Shown: positions 44,471-52,599 of the stretch, in pieces
Layout of the letters: each line of letters starts with the position of its first letter
How positions within the stretch are numbered: position 1 is the stretch's first letter
Source: Planctomycetaceae bacterium
GTDB taxonomy: Bacteria; Planctomycetota; Planctomycetia; Pirellulales; Thermoguttaceae
DNA: 56,989 nt
NCBI GenBank assembly: GCA_021372555.1
Contig: JAJFUI010000127.1
Location: 1-56,989 of the forward strand
Reading direction: 5' to 3'
The notes under the pieces: generated by a model
Database searches by the model: none
The model's input: the letters and a program-made list of their open reading frames with translations, nothing else
What the model was told of the DNA's origin: nothing
Made by a program: the position numbers and the translations under genes

Positions 44471-47400
44471 TTACGCTGCTTCGGCGTCGTCGTCAGACTC
44501 GTCGAACAGGGCTTCGTCGGCGTTCTCATCGACCTCCCATAAGGAGCCGTCGTCCGTCTCTTCTTCCGTGGCAGACGGTGTCGGTCGTTTCGCATTCTCC
44601 TCCGCCGCGACCAATTCAGCGTCCGGATGCTCTGCCGCCGCACGACGTGGTTGACGCGGGCGACGTTCGCGTTTTGGTTTTTCCTCCGCGGATGGCCGCT
44701 CGATCTGGACGGTCTGACCTGGCGCGGAATTGTCGGGCAGACGGCTGACAGGCGTTTTGAGCGACTTGAACAGCTTCATGATGTGTTCGTGGCAGGTGAA
44801 CACGAGCAGTTGATGTCCGGTGGCGGCGAAATCGCGGAGCACGGTGGCGGCGGCTTTCGCCCGACCGGCGTCGAAGTTCACCAGTACGTCGTCGAGCACC
44901 AACGGCAGCGCGGCGTCGCGGCGGGCGTAAAAACTGGCCAAGGCGAGACGCAGGCTGAGGAAGAGTTGTTCGCGGGTGCCACGGCTAAGCGATTCGACGG
45001 GCAGCGAATGGCCTTCGGAGTCGTCAACGCGGAGGACGTGCTCGCCCAGCGGGGTCCAGACGCGGTGGTATCGGCCCTGTGTGAGCCGATCGAGATAGCC
45101 GGAGGCTTCCTGCAGCGTTTCGGGCTGACGGTCCTTCTCGTAGGCCAGGCGAATGGCATCGAGGACGGCGCAGACGGCGGCCAGCACTTGCCAGCGATGC
45201 AGGGCATCTTCGATTCGCTTTTCGAGCACGGCCAAGTCGAGCCGTTTGGCCGCCAGGCGATTGTCGGTCGCGAGGGTGTCGAGTTGCTCGTTGAGGCGGC
45301 CGCGGTGTTCCAGCAGGGCACGAAGCTGGTCGCGAAGGGTGCCCGACCGCTGCTGGAGCTCGCGTCGCCGTCCTTCGAGAACGAGACGATTGCTCGATTC
45401 GAGTTGTTGGCGAATGGCGTCTTCGGAAGATCTGCCAGCCAGGGCCGCCTCGATTTCGCGGACCACGCCCTCGCGTTGCTGGCGAAGGACTTCGGCCCTG
45501 GCGCATTCCAGCGCACGCTGGCGGAAGTCTTGTTCGTTTTCGACGCCTGCCTCGATAAACAAGGCCTTGCGGTGGTGCTTCAACCGTGCGATCGCCTCTT
45601 CTCGCTTAGTCTGGGCGGCCCGGGCGCGTCGCGACTCGCGGCGGATCGCCTCGCGGCGCGCGACGGCGGACTTCTGAGCGGCGGCGGCATCGGTTAACGC
45701 GTGAAGCAGTGCGAGCGGGTCCTGCTTGCCGTCACCCTGGCCACTTCCCGAAGGGAGAGGGGACGTTGATTGCGGAATGCCGGCATTGGCAGCGAGTTGG
45801 ACGATGCGGCCGAGGAGGGCGTCCATTTCCTGGCGGCGGCGGGCGAGCTCGTCTTGGCGGGCGGAGAGTTGCTGCCGTGACTGCGCGATTTGGCTGCTGT
45901 GCGAGGCCAGACGCCGGAGTTGTTGCGGGTTGATGGCTTCGGGCAGTTCCGCGGCGGACAAGGCATGACGCCAGCGGCGCCGGGCTTCACGCATTTCGCC
46001 GAGAGCGTCGGCGGCGCGGCGGGCGGCGGCGTCAGCCTCCTGCTTTGCGGCGGTGTGCCTGGCGCCAAGCGGCGTCAGCGCTTCGAGGGCCGCCAACTCC
46101 GCTTCCGCCGCTTGCAGCCGGACGGCGGTCGGGCCGCCACCGCGCGGCAATTGGGCATCCAATGCGTCGCGATCGGAGGTTGTCTGCTCGACCTGCGAGC
46201 GGAGCATCTCGAGCTGCTTCCGGCAGGCGTCAAGCTGGTTGGCATTAGAGCGTTCGAGCATAACCTTGGTGAACGCTGCGCCACCGAGACCGACCAAGCC
46301 GAGGATGGCCAACGTCCAGCCCACGGCGCCGACCACGGCGGCGGGCATCAGCAATCCAGCCAGAATCAGCATGGCCCCAACAACGAAGACGCCGCCGATG
46401 CCGCCGAGCACGCCGACCGGCAGCAGTTGGCGGTCGATCAGGCCGCGGCTCCGATCTTCGAGTTCCGTTTGATGCCGGCCCAACTGGTCCAGCCGACTTT
46501 CCAATTGCTCGCGGCGGCGAAGCTGGGAGACGACGGCGCCGGCCTGATCGAGAGCGGCCGTCAGGTCTTGCTGGCCGCGGACGCTCAGGGCTGACTGGAT
46601 TTGCGCGGCCAAAGACTCGGCGTTGGTGACGGCCGTTGCGGCCGACTGCTTCGTCTCTTGCAGGCGGCGGTGCCCCGCGAGCAGTAGCTTGGCCGGCGAG
46701 CGAAGGGACGCGAGCGTCTTGGCGGTCGGCCAGGCGATGCCGGAACTGCTGAGGACCTGGGGAGAGGAACCGCCGCTGGCGGCAACGATGCCGAGGTGTT
46801 GGGCCTCAACAACCAGTTCGGCGTCCAGCGTGCCGATTTCGCTTTCCAGGCGAGCGATGTCGGCCTGCAATTGGGTGATCCAAGGTTCTTGCTCGCGGAT
46901 CGCCTCGATTCGGGCGGTGTTGTGCCACAAGGCGTCGTTGACGGTCAAACCGTCGAACTCGCGACGGAGCGTCTGTCGGGCTTCGGCGAGGCGGTCGATA
47001 TGCTCCTGATGCTTTTGCATGCGAAGCACCAAAGTGTCCAGCCGCGCGACGGCGTCCTCGGGCATCGTCTTTGGCGGACCGAACGCCGCGAGCTGTTCGT
47101 CCAACGCGGCCCGCTGATGCCAGAGATCGTGGACGGCCAGGGCGGCTTCGATCGTGGCGACGAGCTGTTCTGCCCGGTCGGCCTCCTGTTCAAGGCCGGT
47201 GATTTCGGCGTGGAGCTGGTTGCGCTCGGCAGCCAAGTGGGCGTAGCGATGGCTGATTGCGGCCAGTTCCTGGATTTCCGACCGCAACTTTTCGTGCTCG
47301 CCGAGCAGTTGTACCGCTTGGCATGGGCCGCCGGCTATGTCGAGGATTCGGTTCCGCGATGCCTCGAGTTCGCGCAGCACTTCGACGAGTGATACGCGAT

Positions 47401-47872
47401 CCAGGCCGGCAGTGAGACTGTAGAGCATCTCGGCGGCGGCCGTGTCGCTCAGCGTGGCCAGCTCTTGGATTTCGCGAAGCCCGACGGCGAAGACGTTATT
47501 GAACACCGGCTCGTCGACGTTCGAGAGCAGGACGCTCAGATAGTGCTCGCCTTGCCGGGTGCCGTCCGCGGCGGTCAGCAGCAATTGCTCGCCTGGAGAG
47601 CCGTCTTCGGCCGAGGAGTGCCTGGCGAGCTGGAAACGGCCCTGTGGGCCCGCAACGTCGAGCATGCCGCCACCCCGACCGCCATGGACGGGCGGCAGGT
47701 AGTGGCTTCGCTCGGAGGAAAAGCCGTAGAGCATCGAGCGGACGAACTCGAGGAGCGTTGTCTTGCCGGCCTCGTTGGGGCCGTAGAAGACGTTCAACGT
47801 CTCGGTGAGCCGCTCGATGCGCAGCCCCGTCCAGACGCCGTAGCCGGTCACATCGAGATTCGTAATCCTCAT
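44471..47872 (-). CDS. SbcC/YhaN-like AAA ATPase
   Basis: A 1133-residue SMC/Rad50-like ATPase. Walker A is YGPNEAGKTTLLEFVRSML near residue 35, the ABC signature is ESLSRGTREQLFLSLRLAL, and Walker B is LPLVLDDVLVNFD. Between them lie two coiled-coil arms with a helical pair of membrane-like stretches (VGVLGGIGGVFVVGAMLILA and VVGAVGWTLAILGLVGLGG, about residues 510-565), which is the YhaN pattern. No Zn-hook CxxC is evident. The last 80 residues are basic and then acidic (EEETDDGSLWEVDENADEAL). The start at 47872 is the family start MRITNLDVTGYGVW. It follows the SbcD-like gene by 76 bp. Confidence 0.9.
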   Translation of the reverse strand: MRITNLDVTGYGVWTGLRIERLTETLNVFYGPNEAGKTTLLEFVRSMLYGFSSERSHYLPPVHGGRGGGMLDVAGPQGRFQLARHSSAEDGSPGEQLLLTAADGTRQGEHYLSVLLSNVDEPVFNNVFAVGLREIQELATLSDTAAAEMLYSLTAGLDRVSLVEVLRELEASRNRILDIAGGPCQAVQLLGEHEKLRSEIQELAAISHRYAHLAAERNQLHAEITGLEQEADRAEQLVATIEAALAVHDLWHQRAALDEQLAAFGPPKTMPEDAVARLDTLVLRMQKHQEHIDRLAEARQTLRREFDGLTVNDALWHNTARIEAIREQEPWITQLQADIARLESEIGTLDAELVVEAQHLGIVAASGGSSPQVLSSSGIAWPTAKTLASLRSPAKLLLAGHRRLQETKQSAATAVTNAESLAAQIQSALSVRGQQDLTAALDQAGAVVSQLRRREQLESRLDQLGRHQTELEDRSRGLIDRQLLPVGVLGGIGGVFVVGAMLILAGLLMPAAVVGAVGWTLAILGLVGLGGAAFTKVMLERSNANQLDACRKQLEMLRSQVEQTTSDRDALDAQLPRGGGPTAVRLQAAEAELAALEALTPLGARHTAAKQEADAAARRAADALGEMREARRRWRHALSAAELPEAINPQQLRRLASHSSQIAQSRQQLSARQDELARRRQEMDALLGRIVQLAANAGIPQSTSPLPSGSGQGDGKQDPLALLHALTDAAAAQKSAVARREAIRRESRRARAAQTKREEAIARLKHHRKALFIEAGVENEQDFRQRALECARAEVLRQQREGVVREIEAALAGRSSEDAIRQQLESSNRLVLEGRRRELQQRSGTLRDQLRALLEHRGRLNEQLDTLATDNRLAAKRLDLAVLEKRIEDALHRWQVLAAVCAVLDAIRLAYEKDRQPETLQEASGYLDRLTQGRYHRVWTPLGEHVLRVDDSEGHSLPVESLSRGTREQLFLSLRLALASFYARRDAALPLVLDDVLVNFDAGRAKAAATVLRDFAATGHQLLVFTCHEHIMKLFKSLKTPVSRLPDNSAPGQTVQIERPSAEEKPKRERRPRQPRRAAAEHPDAELVAAEENAKRPTPSATEEETDDGSLWEVDENADEALFDESDDDAEAA

Positions 47873-47922
47873 GTCAAAGGTTCCTTTGGCTGTGCGGCAG
47901 GCGGCGGACTTGCCTGTCGCAT

Positions 47923-47941
47923 GGCAGGCTGACAGCCTGCC
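47923..47941. repeat. 8-bp hairpin between the SbcD- and SbcC-like genes
   Basis: GGCAGGCT (47923-47930) pairs with AGCCTGCC (47934-47941) over a 3-nt loop. It lies just 8 bp after the stop of the SbcD-like gene. Confidence 0.55.
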
Positions 47942-47948
47942 CCACGAG

Positions 47949-49280
47949 TTACGTTTCGGGCTCCTCGCCGGAAAGCAGGTCGGCGCCCAGGCTGGCCGCT
48001 TCGCGGAGCACGGCATCGCGGGCGTGCGGGCTGTGCACGGCGACAGCCGCGGCGAGCGTGCCGGCGCGATGCGGCTCGGACAGGTATCGGTCGAAGTCCA
48101 ACGGCTCCCCGGGGTTCATCTGCAATTGACGAATGGCGCGGAGAAACTCGCCGCGGATCGTCTCTTGCCCATACCATTCCGGCGGCAGCGTGTCGGACAG
48201 TTCCAGTTCGAGCGACACGCTCCAGGCGGGCGGTGAACGGTGACCGTAGTCGGCGCGGAGCGATTGAAGCAGGTCGTTGGCGAGCTTGCCGCGACGGAGC
48301 GGGGCCAATAGCGGTCCGCGGCCGGAGATTGTCCACGAAACCAACAGCGGCGTGGCGGGCATCGCTTCCAGCAGCGAGTTGAGCCGCTCGCGGAGCTGGG
48401 TTTCTAGCAACTCGCGGGTGGTGGCCTCGTCAATCGTGGCTCGTTGGCTAATCCAACGGGCGGCGTCGGTGGGAATCAGGCTGGTGCGGACCTGGTGTTG
48501 CGAGTCGACCTGCACGAGCGTGCAGCCATGGACGCCGCTTTCGTCGGGACGGCGGCCCTGCGAACTGCCACAGTAGTGAATCACGGCCGGACCGCCCGCC
48601 GGCGTACTTCGGTCGTGGCGGCCACCCAGCGCCCAGTAGTTGACGCCGCGGCTTTGCAGCGCGGCCGGTTCCGCTTCGCCGTGGGCCAGCGCGATGGTGA
48701 ACAGTCCACTTGCATTTGCGGCACTGTTGGGCAGGCCGGCCGTGGCTGTCGGCGACTCAGCAGTGGGCCCCGCCCCGATGTCGATCACAGGAGCGACTTG
48801 CGGGACCGTCGCGCTAGGCGGGAAATCTTCGGGACGCCAGGGACGCTGCGGATCGCAACTGGTGCCGACTAAGCGGGCTAGTGGGACGCCGTCCCGCTGA
48901 ACGAGCAGGTTCTCGACCTGACCGCAGGGAAAGAAGTGGACGTTGTCGGGCAGTTTGACGACGGCGGGCCATGCCTCAGGCGGATCGATCGGGGAGCCGG
49001 CCCAATAGACGCCGATGCCAGCGGCCGCGAGTCGGGCGAACTGCTGGGCAAGCATCAACGGCCCCCGCGGCCCGGTGTCGGACGGGACGGCGATGCCGCC
49101 GCCGAGCAGGACGAAATCGACCTCCTCGGCCAGCGCCGCGTCGAAGACTTGGCGGGCAGCGGTGTAGGGGGCTTCCAGAAACAGCTCCCGCAGGTGGTCC
49201 GGCACCTCCGCGACGCCCATCAGCGGGCGTTCGAGATGGAAGTCGCTGGCATGGATGAACCGGAATGGATGGGTAGGCAT
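47949..49280 (-). CDS. SbcD-like metallophosphoesterase with degenerate motifs
   Basis: A 443-residue relative of the SbcD/Mre11 nuclease. It begins with RFIHASDFHLERP, where Asp13 and His15 are the first metal ligands. The expected second motif GDxxD reads GGGIAVPSD (Gly62 and Val65 replace the aspartates), and the expected GNHD reads AGSPIDPPEAW. HG occurs in ALAHGEAEP, and the last motif GHxH is LGGRHDRS. The binuclear metal site therefore looks broken. The start is ATG 49280 with GGAGG 7 nt upstream. It is the first gene of a two-gene unit with the SbcC-like ATPase, so a partner role without nuclease activity is possible. Confidence 0.85.
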   Translation of the reverse strand: MPTHPFRFIHASDFHLERPLMGVAEVPDHLRELFLEAPYTAARQVFDAALAEEVDFVLLGGGIAVPSDTGPRGPLMLAQQFARLAAAGIGVYWAGSPIDPPEAWPAVVKLPDNVHFFPCGQVENLLVQRDGVPLARLVGTSCDPQRPWRPEDFPPSATVPQVAPVIDIGAGPTAESPTATAGLPNSAANASGLFTIALAHGEAEPAALQSRGVNYWALGGRHDRSTPAGGPAVIHYCGSSQGRRPDESGVHGCTLVQVDSQHQVRTSLIPTDAARWISQRATIDEATTRELLETQLRERLNSLLEAMPATPLLVSWTISGRGPLLAPLRRGKLANDLLQSLRADYGHRSPPAWSVSLELELSDTLPPEWYGQETIRGEFLRAIRQLQMNPGEPLDFDRYLSEPHRAGTLAAAVAVHSPHARDAVLREAASLGADLLSGEEPET

Positions 49281-49420
49281 GCGGGCCTCCATGCTTTGGT
49301 GAAACTTTAACGGCATCAGTGTAACGGCGATCCCCGCGCGCGACTACCGGAGTTGTCAAATTGTAGCGGACGCGCGTAAGGATGGGGCGATGAGGCAATC
49401 CAGGAAGCGTTCGCTGGACA

Positions 49421-49449
49421 TTGCGACGGTTGTCTGCAGACTATACGAT
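49421..49449 (+). promoter_or_regulatory. Possible promoter of the ROK-like gene
   Basis: TTGCGA (49421-49426), a 17-bp spacer and TACGAT (49444-49449), about 75 bp upstream of the start at 49526. Both hexamers deviate from the consensus. Confidence 0.35.
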
Positions 49450-49525
49450 GGTCGCTTTGCGGTCGTCGTCAGCAAGGGCCGCCCAAGATTCGGTCGGGGG
49501 CTTCGAGCATCGAAGAATCAAATCC

Positions 49526-50482
49526 ATGACGGAAACGCAGTCACCCTGTTTCGTCGGTGTGGAAATCTCAAAAACGCTGCTCCGTGTGGGCGTGGTCGAC
49601 TCGGCGGGCCGTTCGCTCGCTCGGCTGGACGCGTCTTGGGACGTGGGGCCCGATGGGCCTGACGTTGACACCCGCGTTGCCAAGCTTGCGAGTGAGGCCA
49701 TCGAGAAAGCGGGCGCGAAACCAGGTTCGATTGGTCGACTGGGCCTGGCTGTACCGGACGTCGACGCTTGGAAGGAACTACAACCGCGACTGGCCGAGCG
49801 GTGCGGGACGGCGGTCACGATGGCGGAATCCCTGGACGCCTCCGCACGCGGCGAGTTCTGGGTTGGCGCGGGCCGGGGCTTCCACAGCATGGTGCTCTTG
49901 AGTCTGGACGCCGACATCGGGTGCAGCATCCTTGTGGACGAGACGGCCGAAAACGGCGAAAACAACCACGGTGGCCAATGCGGGCACATTCTTATCGACT
50001 GCACCGCCGGCTCGCGACTCTGCGGCTGCGGCCAGCGCGGTCATCTGGCGGCCTACGTCAGCGAGGCGGCGGTGCTTGATCGGGCCCGGGAAGCCATCAC
50101 GGCGGGACGGCAGTCGTCGCTCAGCGCCAACAACGTGTCTATTGAGAAGCTGACAGCGGAAGCGGATCGGGGCGATGCGTTGTCGCGGGAAATCGTGGCG
50201 GAGACCGCACGCGTCCTGGCCGTCGGCATCGCCACGGTGCTGCACACGGTTGATCCCAGCGGCGTGCTGCTGCGAGGCGGCGCTACGTTCGGGGGAAACT
50301 CAACCGCCACCGGCCGACAGTTCCTCGAAACGGTGCGTGAGGAAATTGGCCGGCGGGCGTTTCCGGTGCTTGCCCAGCGCACGGTGATTGACTACGTGGC
50401 GTTGGGCGACGACGCTGCGTGGATCGGCGCGGCCGGACTGGCCAGGCTCGAACAACTCCGGGGCTCGTCGCGCTCAGCGTAA
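49526..50482 (+). CDS. ROK-family-like protein with altered motifs
   Basis: A 318-residue ROK fold protein (sugar kinase or repressor superfamily), with ATG 49526 chosen as it begins the conserved strand CFVGVEISKTLLRVGVVD. The usual DxGGT phosphate loop is EISKT. Asp104 in ESLDASARGEFW may be the catalytic base. The second nucleotide loop, usually GTGIG, is LDADIGCS. The ROK zinc motif (His154, Cys166, Cys168) has His173 where Cys is expected. No helix-turn-helix precedes it. Substrate and activity are uncertain. Confidence 0.8.
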   Translation: MTETQSPCFVGVEISKTLLRVGVVDSAGRSLARLDASWDVGPDGPDVDTRVAKLASEAIEKAGAKPGSIGRLGLAVPDVDAWKELQPRLAERCGTAVTMAESLDASARGEFWVGAGRGFHSMVLLSLDADIGCSILVDETAENGENNHGGQCGHILIDCTAGSRLCGCGQRGHLAAYVSEAAVLDRAREAITAGRQSSLSANNVSIEKLTAEADRGDALSREIVAETARVLAVGIATVLHTVDPSGVLLRGGATFGGNSTATGRQFLETVREEIGRRAFPVLAQRTVIDYVALGDDAAWIGAAGLARLEQLRGSSRSA

Positions 50483-50539
50483 GCCGGGAGAAGACTCGCC
50501 AAACGAGAGAGCGTCACGCGGAGCGTGGCGGGTACGATT

Positions 50540-51079
50540 CTATCGGATGCCGGTGCTCGGATAGGCAGGCAGCGGGCCGCCAGCGGGCTGCCAGTCTGGC
50601 GCGGCACTCGATTCGACCGGTGGAAGACGACGAATCTCGCTGCTAAGGTCACCGGCCGACGAAACGGGCACCAGCGGTTTGTCCGGCGCCGTTGAGGTCG
50701 TCGACGCGGCATCGTCGGCTCTCGCGGCCGCGCTGGCGGCGGCGGCCGGGTCCGGGATCTCGCGAGCCATGTCCGGCACCGGCTTGACCTCGACGCGCGG
50801 AGCGGGCGCAGTGGTGCGATCCGTGGCGTGGTCGCTTTTCGAGTCGCCCGGGGGGGCCGCGATGTCAGGCGGCGCCGGCAATTCAGTCTTGGCCGCTGGT
50901 GCAGGCGAGGGGTCTTTTTTGGGCTGTTCCGCCGTTGCGGGAACGGCCGTTTCGGTGGCCGAAACCGCGGCCATCGCTGGGCCAACCATCTGGGAGACGG
51001 CCGGATAGCGGATCGTATTGAAGCCGATCGAGCAGGCAGCCAAGGCCAGTCCGGTCATTGTCGCGGCGGTCTTGGCCAT
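50540..51079 (-). CDS. Alanine- and proline-rich exported protein
   Basis: A 179-residue low-complexity protein. The start has a short hydrophobic stretch ending in LALAAC, which could be a lipobox. The rest is Ala/Pro/Asp-rich and disordered (EQPKKDPSPAPAAKTELPAP), with a C-terminal motif EIRRLPPVESS. No family is recognised. AGGAAA upstream fits a start. It is convergent with the ROK-like gene. Confidence 0.55.
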   Translation of the reverse strand: MAKTAATMTGLALAACSIGFNTIRYPAVSQMVGPAMAAVSATETAVPATAEQPKKDPSPAPAAKTELPAPPDIAAPPGDSKSDHATDRTTAPAPRVEVKPVPDMAREIPDPAAAASAAARADDAASTTSTAPDKPLVPVSSAGDLSSEIRRLPPVESSAAPDWQPAGGPLPAYPSTGIR

Positions 51080-51627
51080 GGCGGGTTTCCTGATGACTAT
51101 TGACGTTTGCTTGGATGTTGAGCCGGTGAGCCAACCTGCTCGGTCTGTTTTTTCAGCCTTCCGTTGGTCGGCCTTGGCTCATTGGCCACGCAAAGGTCAA
51201 TAAAAGCTTCCGGGGGCGGATTCACTCGATTGATGTCGCCTGCGTGAAAACCATACACGCTCTCGATGGGCGTGCAAGCGAAAAGGGCCTTCTGACGGAC
51301 AAAGCCCCGTCAAACTTAACGGCCCATTGCGGTTGGGTAAACCACACGGGCATCGACGTTTCTCGCTGTTTCGGCTGCGCCAGGCAGACGCTTTTTTCGC
51401 AACTTGCGGATCCTTTCGTCTGGGCCGGTCCCGCAGCATCAGGAGAGCACGGTGGGAAGGGCGTGATGGTCGCCGGGCGGCCGAGGCTCCAACGTCTCCT
51501 GCCCCGCTCGACGCTTGACAAGCAGTCGTGCTCGGCTGCTTCAAATGTGGTTCGTGAGGATGTCGTCTACGTCCCCGTTCCGCGAATAACCGCTGGGTCC
51601 GCTTTTCCGATGGCAAGCGGCTGGGTT
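51080..51627. other. 548-bp spacer with no gene recognised
   Basis: Open frames here on both strands have out-of-frame composition. The section has no strong hairpin, promoter or repeat I can name. Confidence 0.4.
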
Positions 51628-52407
51628 TTAGACCCACGCCCTTGTGCTTTGCGGTCGGAAAAATAGAGAGGCGACGTCGTCGGGCACCGAAATCGAGCGG
51701 CTGGGGTTCATTCTCAGCGAATCATAGGCGCTGCTGGCGATGTGGCGACGGAGTTTCGGAAAAGCGAATTCCTTGCCGCCGAGTCGCTCTTCGAACTCGT
51801 CGAACGACACGCCCTGTGAGCAGAGGAATCGCCTGAGGCTTGGCAAAATACTGCGGGCGGCGCGACGCCGAACGCCCCAGTTTTGCAGCAAGATTACAAG
51901 AGCCATGGCGAAGACGGTGCAGGCCAAGCCAATGGTTATGCCGCCCCGGTGAAATGCCCAAAGGACCGGCAGCGCAAGCAAGAATCCGGTGAATACCGCT
52001 CCGCCGCACAGTAGCCCACGTTCCCTGCTCAGAATTGCGTTCTGCTTCGAGAGGAAGTAACGAAACGCCTGATGTGCGCGAGCCTTCGTATCGCCGGCGA
52101 CATCGAGAAGAACCTCGATGCGTTCCCGCGTCAGTCTCGGGTTGGTTTGCGCCAACAACGCTTCGAAGGAGAGCGTTCCGACCGGAACCAGGGCGTCGTC
52201 GAACATTGGCTCGACATGGGCGCCACATATCGAGCACTCGCCGAAGCTCGTGATATTGCTGTAGCCCAACGGAATGCCGTACAACTGGTTCGCGCTCTGC
52301 AATTGCTTAACAGTGAACCGAGTCGGCTGCAGGCATCCAGGGCAAAACTCAGCGCGATCGCCGAGCAAGCGCGCCCGAGACGTTGTCCCCCAGTGAAAAA
52401 AGAACAT
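51628..52407 (-). CDS. Zinc-ribbon and two-helix membrane protein
   Basis: A 259-residue protein from the ATG at 52407 (GGGGGG upstream). A CxxC zinc pair starts it (CPGCLQPTRF, then CSICGAHVEP), followed by a helical region and two hydrophobic segments (GLLCGGAVFTGFLLALPVLW and ITIGLACTVFAMALVILL). The C-terminus is basic and ends in SLRMNPSRSISVPDD. No family is recognised. The zinc-ribbon plus helix layout is shared with 2180 and 37212. Confidence 0.75.
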   Translation of the reverse strand: MFFFHWGTTSRARLLGDRAEFCPGCLQPTRFTVKQLQSANQLYGIPLGYSNITSFGECSICGAHVEPMFDDALVPVGTLSFEALLAQTNPRLTRERIEVLLDVAGDTKARAHQAFRYFLSKQNAILSRERGLLCGGAVFTGFLLALPVLWAFHRGGITIGLACTVFAMALVILLQNWGVRRRAARSILPSLRRFLCSQGVSFDEFEERLGGKEFAFPKLRRHIASSAYDSLRMNPSRSISVPDDVASLFFRPQSTRAWV

Positions 52408-52599
52408 GTTGCCCCCCAATTCTGCGGAATCGGAACCGGTATTGAAGCGTAGGGCGCTATGAGGCAATGTCAAACCCCAGGGTTGAGTGTGCCCCGTCGC
52501 TCGCCTGGAGGCAAGAATCCTGCCCAAGTATCGGAGTCGGAGCCGCGGGCCTTGGGCTTCCGGGCGTGTTCCCTTTTCGCGTTTCTCAGAAGACGCAGG

